DNA from: Marinicrinis sediminis
Lineage (GTDB): Bacteria > Bacillota > Bacilli > Paenibacillales > KCTC-33676
Assembly: GCF_042685085.1 (NCBI RefSeq)
Contig: NZ_JBHUMM010000043.1
Coordinates: 186,001 to 250,000, forward strand
DNA length: 64,000 nt
Direction: 5' to 3'
Shown here: positions 33,598 through 41,374 of the stretch, in pieces
Layout: each line of letters opens with the position of its first letter
Numbering within the stretch: the first letter of the stretch is position 1
Made by a program: the position numbers and the translations under genes
Notes under the pieces: generated by a model
Databases searched by the model: none
What the model was told of the DNA's origin: nothing
Seen by the model: the letters and a program-made list of their open reading frames with translations, nothing else

Positions 33598-34428
33598 ATG
33601 ATGGGAATGGAGCAATTGGCAATGAAGGTGGAAGAGGCAACGAAACGTATTCAGGAGCAAATGAAGGAAAAGCCGGAAGTTGGGCTGGTTCTCGGATCAG
33701 GACTTGGTGTGCTGGCTGATGAAATGGAAGACACCATCACCATTCCGTATAACGAGATTCCTCATTTCCCGGTCTCCACGGTAGAAGGACATGCTGGTGA
33801 GCTGGTGATCGGCAAGCTGGCTGGTCGCCAGGTGATGCTGATGAAGGGACGCTTTCATCTGTACGAGGGCTATGACGTCTCGCATGTGACATTTCCGATT
33901 CGGGTCATGAAAGCACTGGGGATTGATAAGTTGCTCGTTACGAACGCGTCAGGCGGGATCAATACGTCATTTGAGCCTGGCGATTTGATGCTTATTGAGG
34001 ATCATATTAACTTTACGTTCCGCAACCCGCTGATTGGACCGAATGATGAAAACATGGGTGCACGTTTCCCGGATATGTCAGAGGCGTATAGCCGTTCGTT
34101 CAGGGAAATTGCTGAGCAAACAGCGAAGGAAAATCAGATTCCGGTCAAAAAAGGCGTCTATATCGGTTTACTCGGACCCAGTTATGAAACGCCGGCAGAA
34201 ATTCGCATGATGAGAGGATTAGGTGCAGATGCGGTAGGGATGTCTACGGTTGGGGAAGTCATTGCAGCCAGACATGCAGGCATTGAAGTGCTGGGCATTT
34301 CCTGTATCAGCAACATGGCAGCAGGGATTTTGCAGCAGCCTCTCTCTCATGCAGAAGTGATGGAGACGACAGAGAAGGTCAAGGAAACATTCAAATCACT
34401 CGTCCTGGCTATTATTCCGAAGCTGTAA
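33598..34428 (+). CDS. punA: Purine nucleoside phosphorylase (6-oxopurine type)
   Basis: 276 residues, ATG 33598 after GAAAGGTGG. Trimeric PNP motifs: VLGSGLGVLADE (phosphate), HFPVSTVEGHAG, GRFHLYEGYD, TNASGGINTSF. The base-binding residues of 6-oxopurine enzymes are present: Glu197 in GPSYETPAE and Asn239 in ISCISNMAAG. It should therefore split inosine and guanosine. A paralogue with changed base-binding residues lies directly downstream. Confidence 0.93.
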   Translation: MMGMEQLAMKVEEATKRIQEQMKEKPEVGLVLGSGLGVLADEMEDTITIPYNEIPHFPVSTVEGHAGELVIGKLAGRQVMLMKGRFHLYEGYDVSHVTFPIRVMKALGIDKLLVTNASGGINTSFEPGDLMLIEDHINFTFRNPLIGPNDENMGARFPDMSEAYSRSFREIAEQTAKENQIPVKKGVYIGLLGPSYETPAEIRMMRGLGADAVGMSTVGEVIAARHAGIEVLGISCISNMAAGILQQPLSHAEVMETTEKVKETFKSLVLAIIPKL

Positions 34429-34496
34429 CGAAGCGCAGAGGAATGATGGTCTGGAAGATGTACAGGACGAAGGGCGCAGAAAAGGAGCACTGAGGC

Positions 34497-35345
34497 ATGC
34501 AAACGGCTGAAACGTACAGGCAGCATATTCAGGAAGCGGCTGCATTCGTGAAGGAAAAACTGAACGATTTGCAGCCTTCGATCGGTCTCATTCTGGGATC
34601 AGGACTCGGAGATTTGGGCAACGAGGTGGAGCAGAGCACCATCATCCCTTATGCGGAAATCCCTCATTTTCCAGCCTCAACCGTAGCAGGCCATGCGGGT
34701 CAGTTCGTCATTGGCACGCTTGAGGGCCAGACCGTGATCGTGATGCAGGGTAGATTTCATTATTATGAGGGCTATACGATGCAGCAGGTCGTATTGCCCG
34801 TCTATGTGATGAAGCAGCTGGGTGTGGAGCAACTGGTCATCACCAATGCAGCAGGAGGAATGAATCCAAGCTTTCAGCCAGGGAATCTGATGCTGATTAC
34901 GGATCATTTGAATATGACGGGTGATCATCCGTTAATCGGCCCGAATCATCCCGAGCTTGGACAACGTTTTCCCGATATGTCAGCGGCCTATTGTCCAAAA
35001 GCCGTAGAACTGGCCAGCCAGATTTCAGACGAGATTGAGGGTCTGACCGTGCAGCAAGGGCTCTATGCGGGCATTACAGGACCAGCCTATCTGACTCCGG
35101 CTGAACTTACGATGCTTGCCAAACTGGGCGGTGATGCGGTCGGCATGTCAACGGTGCCGGAGGTCATTGCGGCGAGTCATGCCGACCTTCGTGTGCTGGG
35201 TATTTCCTGCATCACAGATATGGCGATCGGGGAAGAACTGGAGCCGCTCACGCATGAGCAGGTTGTGGCCGTAGCCAATGAAACGAAACCGAAATTTATG
35301 AAACTGGTCCGCGCCTATCTCGCGAGATCAACAGAACGGACCTGA
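34497..35345 (+). CDS. Second purine nucleoside phosphorylase paralogue, altered base pocket
   Basis: 282 residues, ATG 34497 after GGAG. Same fold as its neighbour (ILGSGLGDLGNE, HFPASTVAGHAG, GRFHYYEGYT, TNAAGGMNPSF). The two residues that read the purine 6-position differ: the conserved Glu is Leu199 (GPAYLTPAE) and the conserved Asn is Asp241 (ISCITDMAIG). Phosphate and sugar motifs are intact. An Asp at this place is found in enzymes that accept 6-aminopurines, so adenosine or a methylthio-nucleoside is a possible substrate. Terminator at 35365. Confidence 0.88.
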   Translation: MQTAETYRQHIQEAAAFVKEKLNDLQPSIGLILGSGLGDLGNEVEQSTIIPYAEIPHFPASTVAGHAGQFVIGTLEGQTVIVMQGRFHYYEGYTMQQVVLPVYVMKQLGVEQLVITNAAGGMNPSFQPGNLMLITDHLNMTGDHPLIGPNHPELGQRFPDMSAAYCPKAVELASQISDEIEGLTVQQGLYAGITGPAYLTPAELTMLAKLGGDAVGMSTVPEVIAASHADLRVLGISCITDMAIGEELEPLTHEQVVAVANETKPKFMKLVRAYLARSTERT

Positions 35346-35364
35346 TGTCAGCAGGTGAGAACAA

Positions 35365-35404
35365 ACAAGAGCATCCTTCTCATGGAGGAGATGCTCTTGT
35401 TTTA
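35365..35404 (+). terminator. Intrinsic terminator after the PNP pair
   Basis: ACAAGAGCATC (35365-35375) pairs with GATGCTCTTGT (35390-35400), then TTTTA. Confidence 0.85.
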
Positions 35405-35444
35405 CATCTGTTTATCAAATGAAAATGGAAAACGAGATCTGAAT

Positions 35445-35483
35445 ATCTAAATCTAAATCTAAATCTAAATCTAAATCTAAATC
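35445..35483 (+). repeat. Hexanucleotide tandem repeat (ATCTAA) x 6.5
   Basis: Six perfect copies of ATCTAA and a partial ATC, between the PNP terminator and the pdp ribosome site (GGAGG at 35502). Pure simple repeat in an otherwise balanced sequence, so length variation is likely. Confidence 0.95.
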
Positions 35484-35515
35484 ACTACTGACAATGACAA
35501 CGGAGGCGTAAAGGC

Positions 35516-36817
35516 ATGCGAATGGTAGACCTCATACAGAAAAAACGGGATGGTCAATCGTTGAGTGAAGCAGAAATTCAATTCATGATCAAGGGATATA
35601 CGGCGGACGAAATACCGGATTACCAGATGTCTGCATTTGCCATGGCCGTCTATTTCCAGGGGATGAGCGAAGAAGAGACCGCTCAGCTTACGATGGCGAT
35701 GGCGGATTCCGGCGATACGGTGGATCTTTCACCCATTGAGGGTGTGATCGTCGATAAGCATTCCACCGGCGGAGTGGGCGACAAAACCAGTCTGATCATT
35801 GCACCTCTGGTGGCTTCGGTAGGCGTGCCAGTAGCCAAAATGTCAGGAAGAGGGCTGGGTCATACCGGAGGGACAGTAGACAAGCTGGAAGGGATACCGG
35901 GCTTTCAGATCGAGATGACACGCGAACAGTTCATCGACAATGTCAATACGTTGAAGCTGGCGCTGGTAGGACAGAGCGGCAACCTGACACCTGCAGACAA
36001 GAAACTGTACGCCTTGCGCGATGTGACGGCAACGGTAAACTCGATACCGCTAATCGCCAGCTCCATCATGAGCAAGAAAATCGCTTCAGGCGCAGATGCG
36101 ATTGTCCTGGATGTCAAAGTGGGATCAGGTGCCTTTATGAAGTCACTGGAGGACGCCAGAAAACTGGCTACGACAATGGTTCAGATCGGGAAGCATCTGG
36201 GCCGCCGAACGGTCGCGGTGCTGTCCGATATGAATCAGCCACTCGGTCATGAGATCGGGAATGCCAATGAAGTCGTAGAGGCCATGCAAGTGCTCACAGG
36301 AATGGGAGAAGCGAGATTAACGGAGATTAGTCTGACCCTGGCTTCCCATATGGCTGTATTGGGCGGCGCATTTGATGATCTGGAGCAAGCCAGACAGGAA
36401 CTGACTGCCAAGCTGAAAAACGGACAAGCACTGGCGACCTTTAGAACCTTTATCGAAGCCCAGGGAGGGAACCCGGACATCGTGGACCGGCATGAGCTGC
36501 TCCCGCAAGCGAAGCATCATCTTGAAGTGAGAAGCGAGAAGGAAGGTTATGTCAGCGCGATGGATGCAGAAAGCATCGGAATTGCGGCCATGCTGCTCGG
36601 TGCTGGCAGAGAAACGAAAGAGGATCGCATTGATTATGCAGCCGGTATCTCCATCCACAAGAAAGTTGGAGACTTTGTCAAAGCAGGAGACTTGCTGGTG
36701 GAACTGCACACGAATCGTGAGCAGGCTGCGCGAGCAGAGGAAATGGCCAGATCCGCCTACGAGTTTGTCGATTCGCCTGTTGAGGTCAAACCGATGATTT
36801 ATGAGATTATCGAGTAA
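35516..36817 (+). CDS. pdp: Pyrimidine-nucleoside phosphorylase
   Basis: 433 residues, ATG 35516 after GGAGG. Family signatures: YQMSAFAMAVYFQGMS, VDKHSTGGVGDKTSLI (phosphate loop), SGRGLGHTGGTVDKLE, LYALRDVTATVNSIPLIASS and SKKIASGADAIVLDVKVG. It splits uridine, deoxyuridine and thymidine to the base and sugar 1-phosphate, completing the salvage set with deoB and the purine enzymes. The upstream hexanucleotide repeat lies in its leader or promoter. Confidence 0.95.
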   Translation: MRMVDLIQKKRDGQSLSEAEIQFMIKGYTADEIPDYQMSAFAMAVYFQGMSEEETAQLTMAMADSGDTVDLSPIEGVIVDKHSTGGVGDKTSLIIAPLVASVGVPVAKMSGRGLGHTGGTVDKLEGIPGFQIEMTREQFIDNVNTLKLALVGQSGNLTPADKKLYALRDVTATVNSIPLIASSIMSKKIASGADAIVLDVKVGSGAFMKSLEDARKLATTMVQIGKHLGRRTVAVLSDMNQPLGHEIGNANEVVEAMQVLTGMGEARLTEISLTLASHMAVLGGAFDDLEQARQELTAKLKNGQALATFRTFIEAQGGNPDIVDRHELLPQAKHHLEVRSEKEGYVSAMDAESIGIAAMLLGAGRETKEDRIDYAAGISIHKKVGDFVKAGDLLVELHTNREQAARAEEMARSAYEFVDSPVEVKPMIYEIIE

Positions 36818-36940
36818 ACGAAAGAATCCCATCATTTCGCATGTCGGGTGGAATAATTTCCCCTCTCTTGGTCAACACTGAGGTCAAGTATGATTATTGC
36901 CTTACAATCCAGTGAAGGTCACCACAGGAGGGGTCATCTG

Positions 36941-38254
36941 ATGCGGAAGAAACGTAGTTGGATTATGATCGTGCTGGCAGGGATGCTGCTTAGCTTCTTT
37001 CAGCCGATGGAATATGCCAGTGCCGAAGAAAAACAAACGCAGGTCGATTTGGTGCCTCATGCTAAATCAGCCATCTTGATGGACGCAGATTCGGGAACGG
37101 TCATGTACGAGAAGAATGCCCACGACCAGTTGCCACCCGCAAGCATTACGAAAATCATGTCCATGTTGCTCATTATGGAGGCCATTGATGAGGGAAAGAT
37201 TGGCATGGATGATATGGTCATGACAAGTGAATATGCGTCATCCATGGGTGGATCGCAAATTTTCCTTGAACCCGGTGAGCAGATGAGTGTACGTCATATG
37301 CTGATGGGTATTGCCATGGCCTCGGGCAATGATGCCACAGTGGCGATGGCGGAGAAGATAGCTGGATCGGAAGAAATGTTTGTGAACATGATGAATGAAA
37401 AGAGCAAGCAGCTTGGACTTGCAAATACGCATTTTGCCAATACGAACGGTTTGCCGGCAAATGAACATTATTCTTCTGCGCACGATATTGCGGTCATCTC
37501 GAGGGAACTGCTCAAGTATGAGCACATTACGACCTTTACAGGCAAGTATCAGGATTATTTGCGTCAGGATTCAGACAAGCCGTTTTGGCTCGTCAATACA
37601 AATAAGCTGGTTCGTTTCTATCCCGGTGCGGACGGTTTGAAGACAGGCTATACGAGCGAGGCGAAATTTTGCCTGGCTGCGACCGCCAAACGCAAGGATT
37701 TTCGAATCATCGCTGTCGTACTCGGGGAACCAAATACGAAAACACGGAATGCGGAAGTTTCCCAGCTGTTTGATTATGCATTTGCGCAATACGAGAATGT
37801 ACCGCTGTATCAAAAAGGAGAGGTAATGGGAACTGCGCCAGTTCGAAAAGGCCAGGAGGAATCCTATCCGATCATCGCCGATCAGCGATACAGCATGCTG
37901 CTCAAAAAAGGACAAAAACACGGTGAATGGCGTCATGATCTGGAAATGAACGAATTGAATGCCCCCATCCATAAAGGGGATGAGATCGGAAAGCTGGTCA
38001 TACGGGACGAAGAAACAGTTCTGAAGGAATTCCCGCTCTATGCCGATCATGAAATCGGGAAAGCAGGCTGGTGGAAGCTGTTCAAGCGATCGATGAAAAA
38101 TATGATTGTGCTGGGCAAAAAGGATGAACCGGATCGCAAGGAAGAGCCATCCGTCGAAGAGCCTGCGGATGAAAACCAGCCGAAGCAACAGAAACTAGAT
38201 GAGATGAAAGAGAAGAAAGAAACAAAAGAGAATCAAGAAACAAAAGAGAAGTAA
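36941..38254 (+). CDS. dacF: D-alanyl-D-alanine carboxypeptidase DacF
   Basis: 437 residues, ATG 36941 after GGAGGGG. Signal peptide (SWIMIVLAGMLLSFFQPMEY to ASAEE), then penicillin-binding motifs: active-site Ser in PPASITKIMS (S-x-x-K), SGN in AMASGNDA and KTG in DGLKTGYTSE. A C-terminal beta domain and a highly charged Glu/Lys-rich tail (about 50 residues) follow. DacF trims stem peptides of spore cortex precursors and sits before spoIIA, as in Bacillus. Confidence 0.92.
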   Translation: MRKKRSWIMIVLAGMLLSFFQPMEYASAEEKQTQVDLVPHAKSAILMDADSGTVMYEKNAHDQLPPASITKIMSMLLIMEAIDEGKIGMDDMVMTSEYASSMGGSQIFLEPGEQMSVRHMLMGIAMASGNDATVAMAEKIAGSEEMFVNMMNEKSKQLGLANTHFANTNGLPANEHYSSAHDIAVISRELLKYEHITTFTGKYQDYLRQDSDKPFWLVNTNKLVRFYPGADGLKTGYTSEAKFCLAATAKRKDFRIIAVVLGEPNTKTRNAEVSQLFDYAFAQYENVPLYQKGEVMGTAPVRKGQEESYPIIADQRYSMLLKKGQKHGEWRHDLEMNELNAPIHKGDEIGKLVIRDEETVLKEFPLYADHEIGKAGWWKLFKRSMKNMIVLGKKDEPDRKEEPSVEEPADENQPKQQKLDEMKEKKETKENQETKEK

Positions 38255-38258
38255 TATT

Positions 38259-38362
38259 AAACCGACATCATCGTGCGCACCTGCATCGGGGGCAAAGAAA
38301 GAGATGAGTGATGTCGGTTTTTTTCGTTGGGCAAAGAAGAGATGAGTGATGTCGGTTTTTTT
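38259..38362 (+). terminator. Terminator with a duplicated 3' arm after dacF
   Basis: AAACCGACATCA (38259-38270) can pair with TGATGTCGGTTT at 38309-38320 or with an identical copy at 38348-38359; each copy is followed by T-rich sequence. The block GGCAAAGAA..GAGATGAGTGATG is directly repeated with a 38-39 base period, which points to a local duplication of the 3' half of the terminator. Confidence 0.8.
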
Positions 38363-38433
38363 CATTTGGGTGTCAGTTGAAGACGAATGAACAGAGGACG
38401 GTCTGTCTGATCATGACTGCCTCGTTCTAGTTT

Positions 38434-38470
38434 TGTCGAGGGGCAGGAATCGGTTTGGCAAAAAGCGAAA
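38434..38470 (+). promoter_or_regulatory. SigH-like promoter with 0A-box-like site before spoIIAA
   Basis: AGGAATC (38445-38451), 12-base spacer, AGCGAAA (38464-38470) fits the SigH pattern AGGAWWT...RNNGAAT with one mismatch. TGTCGAG (38434-38440) just upstream is one base from the Spo0A box TGTCGAA. The B. subtilis spoIIA operon is controlled by SigH and Spo0A. Start codon 34 bases downstream. Confidence 0.55.
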
Positions 38471-38503
38471 CAGTGATTCATTCGTGAAGAAGGAGTGAGC
38501 ACA

Positions 38504-38857
38504 ATGAGCATGGAGTTGGAAATGGACACGCACCCTAGTGCGGTGATTGTTCGATTAAAGGGGGAGCTGGATCATCATACAGCAGATCTCGTTCGCAGCA
38601 GAATGGAAGAGGTCATTGAACAGGGAAACAGACCGCATGTGATCCTGAGCATGAAAGAGCTGACGTTCATGGACAGCTCCGGATTGGGTGTGATCCTGGG
38701 GAGATACAAGCAATTGTCCAATAGAGGAGGCAAGATGGTGGTCTGTGATATGAACGAGTCCGTCTATCGGTTGTTCGAAATGTCCGGACTTTTCAAAATT
38801 TTGACGATTGAAGAGAATGAAGAGCACGCGCTTTCAAGTTTGGGGGTTGTATCATGA
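38504..38857 (+). CDS. spoIIAA: Anti-sigma F factor antagonist
   Basis: 117 residues, ATG 38504 after GAAGGAG. STAS domain with the phosphorylated serine in FMDSSGLGVILGRY (Ser58). In its unphosphorylated form it binds SpoIIAB and frees SigF in the forespore. Overlaps spoIIAB by 4 bases. Confidence 0.96.
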   Translation: MSMELEMDTHPSAVIVRLKGELDHHTADLVRSRMEEVIEQGNRPHVILSMKELTFMDSSGLGVILGRYKQLSNRGGKMVVCDMNESVYRLFEMSGLFKILTIEENEEHALSSLGVVS

Positions 38858-39300
38858 GCAAGCAAAACAGGATGAAGCTTCAATTTGCCAGTGTTTCCGA
38901 GAATGAGGCATTTGCCAGAGTCACTGTTGCCGCTTTCGCTTCACAGCTTGATCCGACGGTCGATGAATTGACTGATATTAAAACGGTGGTGTCCGAGGCG
39001 GTGACCAATTCGATTATTCATGGGTATGACAGCAATCCCGCATGTACGATTACCATCGAGGCGAAAATAGAGGAAAACTGTATCTATTTATCGATTGAAG
39101 ATGAGGGAGGCGGTATCGAGGATCTGGATCTGGCCAGGCAGCCGTTATATACCTCCAAGCCGGAACTCGAGCGTTCAGGGATGGGATTTACGATCATGGA
39201 AAATTTTATGGACCAGATTGAAGTGGCTTCAGATGTTGGAAAAGGAACACGCATCTCCATGATGAAACGAATTCAATCCAAGCATGCCTTATATAATTAG
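38854..39300 (+). CDS. spoIIAB: Anti-sigma F factor / SpoIIAA kinase
   Basis: 148 residues of GHKL kinase fold: N box EAVTNSIIHGYDS, G1 box EDEGGGIED, G2 box RSGMGFTIMENFM. Holds SigF inactive before septation and phosphorylates SpoIIAA. Start overlaps the spoIIAA stop (ATGA); sigF starts 8 bases after. Confidence 0.96.
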   Translation: MSKQNRMKLQFASVSENEAFARVTVAAFASQLDPTVDELTDIKTVVSEAVTNSIIHGYDSNPACTITIEAKIEENCIYLSIEDEGGGIEDLDLARQPLYTSKPELERSGMGFTIMENFMDQIEVASDVGKGTRISMMKRIQSKHALYN

Positions 39301-39308
39301 GTGATCCG

Positions 39309-40064
39309 ATGGAATTTGATAAGCGAAACCAAACTCATCACTTTTTAGACGATGAGGAAGTGAAGAGACTGATCGCACTTTCTCAGAGCGGAGATACCGA
39401 TGCGCGAGACACGTTGGTGAATTGCAATATCCGTCTCGTCTGGTCGGTTGTGCAGCGATTTTTGAACCGGGGCTATGAACCGGAAGATTTGTTCCAGATC
39501 GGTTGCATCGGCCTGCTCAAGTCTGTAGACAAGTTTGACCTGTCCTATGATGTCAAGTTTTCCACCTATGCGGTTCCGATGATTATCGGGGAAATCCAGC
39601 GATTTCTCCGTGATGACGGTACCCTGAAGGTCAGCCGTTCGCTCAAGGAAACGGCCAATAAAATACGCAAGAAAAAGGATGAATTGTCCAAGGATTTGGG
39701 GCGGTTGCCAACGATTAATGAGATCGCTGATGCCCTGGATCTGTCGCCTGAGGAGGTCGTATTCGCCCAGGAAGCAAACAAGCCGCCGACTTCCATCCAT
39801 GAAACCGTGTTTGAAAATGATGGCGATCCGATTACGCTGATGGATCAGATATCGGATGATTCCCAGGACAACTGGTTTGACAAGATTGCGTTGCATGAAG
39901 CCATCGGCGGGCTGACGGAGAGGGAGAAGCTGATCGTCTATCTTCGTTATTACAGGGATCAGACCCAGTCAGAGGTAGCCAGCAGACTGGGAATCTCACA
40001 AGTTCAGGTGTCCAGGCTGGAGAAAAAAATTCTGAAATCAATCCGAAATCAGATTGCTCAATAG
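39309..40064 (+). CDS. sigF: RNA polymerase sigma-F factor
   Basis: 251 residues. Region 2 (DTLVNCNIRLVWSVVQRF, EDLFQIGCIGLLKSVDKFDL, FSTYAVPMIIGEIQRFLRD), region 3 (RLPTINEIADALDLSPEEV) and region 4 (REKLIVYLRYYRDQTQSEVA, LGISQVQVSRLEKKIL). It directs early forespore transcription. Terminator at 40077-40116. Confidence 0.96.
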   Translation: MEFDKRNQTHHFLDDEEVKRLIALSQSGDTDARDTLVNCNIRLVWSVVQRFLNRGYEPEDLFQIGCIGLLKSVDKFDLSYDVKFSTYAVPMIIGEIQRFLRDDGTLKVSRSLKETANKIRKKKDELSKDLGRLPTINEIADALDLSPEEVVFAQEANKPPTSIHETVFENDGDPITLMDQISDDSQDNWFDKIALHEAIGGLTEREKLIVYLRYYRDQTQSEVASRLGISQVQVSRLEKKILKSIRNQIAQ

Positions 40065-40076
40065 GAGAAGTCGAGT

Positions 40077-40116
40077 CGAATGTCCGCAGCGTCCATCGCG
40101 GCATTCGGCTTTTTTT
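40077..40116 (+). terminator. Intrinsic terminator of the spoIIA operon
   Basis: CGAATGTCCGC (40077-40087) pairs with GCGGCATTCG (40098-40107), then GC and seven T. Between here and spoVAA, a TGGGTT/AACCCA hairpin (40139-40154) and a CATACTA word at 40165 that could be a SigG -10 are seen; no matching -35 was found. Confidence 0.85.
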
Positions 40117-40259
40117 ATATGCGTATATGGGGTCGAAATGGGTTGAACAACCCAGGCTTGGAACATACTAAGGGTACCCATGGGGTATCCAAGCGTTCCC
40201 GAGGAGATTCTCTTTTCCTTGCTGGTGGTGAGAATTGCGAACAGGGAGAGTGAACCATC

Positions 40260-40931
40260 ATGTCCAAGCAGGCTTCTGCCGTCATTCATCTGAAGCTCAA
40301 GAAAAAAGTGAAGCTGCCCGCGACGGTCACCCATATTCCCCTTGCTGCGATCGCCATCTTCCTGACGACAGATCAGGAGCAATCGGACAGGCTGGAGAAA
40401 CTGATTGTGCATGAAGTCAAGCCGGAGGACGGCAATTTGATTCTCATCGATATTCTTCAGCTTATTCACTGTATGAAACAAAATGGCATCGAGGGCACCA
40501 TTGAAAATTACGGAGAGCCCCACGTCCTCATAGAGAGCGGCAACAGTCAGAAGAGGGCGTCCTGGGTCATGATCGGTTTTATCTGGCTGCTTCTGTTTTT
40601 CGGTTCAGGGCTGGCCATCATGAATTTTCATGCGGATGTCAGCATGCAGGAAGTTCATCAGAAAATGTATGCCATCGTAACCGGACAGGAAGATGCCCAT
40701 CCTCTCGTCATGCAGATCCCGTATTCGATAGGACTCGGTGCAGGGATGATTTTGTTTTTTAACCGGATTTTCAAGAAAAAATTCAATGAGGAACCCAATC
40801 CGCTCGAAGTCGAAATGTTCATGTATGAAGAGAATGTCAGACAATATGTCATTCATGATGAATATGCAAAAATGCAATCCTCTCCCACGACCGGCAAAGA
40901 CAAGACAGAGAGCGAAGAGAAAGAGAGGTAA
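40260..40931 (+). CDS. spoVAA: Stage V sporulation protein AA
   Basis: 223 residues, ATG in the GTGAACCATCATG context. Soluble N-terminal domain (VIHLKLKKKVKLPATVTHIP) followed by two membrane helices (WVMIGFIWLLLFFGSGLAIM; IPYSIGLGAGMILFF) and a charged tail. SpoVAA is part of the forespore membrane complex that moves dipicolinic acid. SigG control is expected from the family. Confidence 0.88.
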   Translation: MSKQASAVIHLKLKKKVKLPATVTHIPLAAIAIFLTTDQEQSDRLEKLIVHEVKPEDGNLILIDILQLIHCMKQNGIEGTIENYGEPHVLIESGNSQKRASWVMIGFIWLLLFFGSGLAIMNFHADVSMQEVHQKMYAIVTGQEDAHPLVMQIPYSIGLGAGMILFFNRIFKKKFNEEPNPLEVEMFMYEENVRQYVIHDEYAKMQSSPTTGKDKTESEEKER

Positions 40932-40937
40932 ACGGAT

Positions 40938-41357
40938 ATGCTGGCATGGCTGTTTACGGCGTTTCTCGGCTTGAGTGGCGGTCTTGCGGTAGGGTGCGGA
41001 TTTGTCGCGTTTATTACCGTCCTGGATATCATCCCTCGTCTGTATCAGCTGCTGGGGGGTGCGGTATCCGTTCAATGGCTGGAAAAAGCGGTTATCTGGG
41101 GCGTCATTTCTGCCATGGTGATAGATTTCAGTGACGTTCACTTTCATTTTCTGCCATTCGGCACGGCCTTTATCGGATTGCTTCAGGGCATGTTTATCGG
41201 CATGCTCGCCGCAGCACTGACAGAGGTGCTGAATGTTTTTCCGATACTGGCAAAGCGACTCAAGCTGGATGACGTGCTTGTCTGGCTACTCATGGCGGTT
41301 GTATTTGGCAAGGTCGTGGGATCATTATTTGACTGGATGATCTATCAAACATCCTGA
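40938..41357 (+). CDS. spoVAB: Stage V sporulation protein AB
   Basis: 139 residues, nearly all membrane (four helices): GLSGGLAVGCGFVAFITVLD, VIWGVISAMVID, FGTAFIGLLQGMFIGMLAAA and DDVLVWLLMAVVFGKVVGSL. Six bases after spoVAA. Works with SpoVAA in the SpoVA group. Confidence 0.9.
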   Translation: MLAWLFTAFLGLSGGLAVGCGFVAFITVLDIIPRLYQLLGGAVSVQWLEKAVIWGVISAMVIDFSDVHFHFLPFGTAFIGLLQGMFIGMLAAALTEVLNVFPILAKRLKLDDVLVWLLMAVVFGKVVGSLFDWMIYQTS

Positions 41358-41374
41358 TTGGAGGAGACAGCGCG

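Noticed and set aside
40139..40172. SigG promoter of spoVAA
   Set aside because: A CATACTA -10-like word is present, but no -35 at the correct distance was found; noted only with the preceding terminator.
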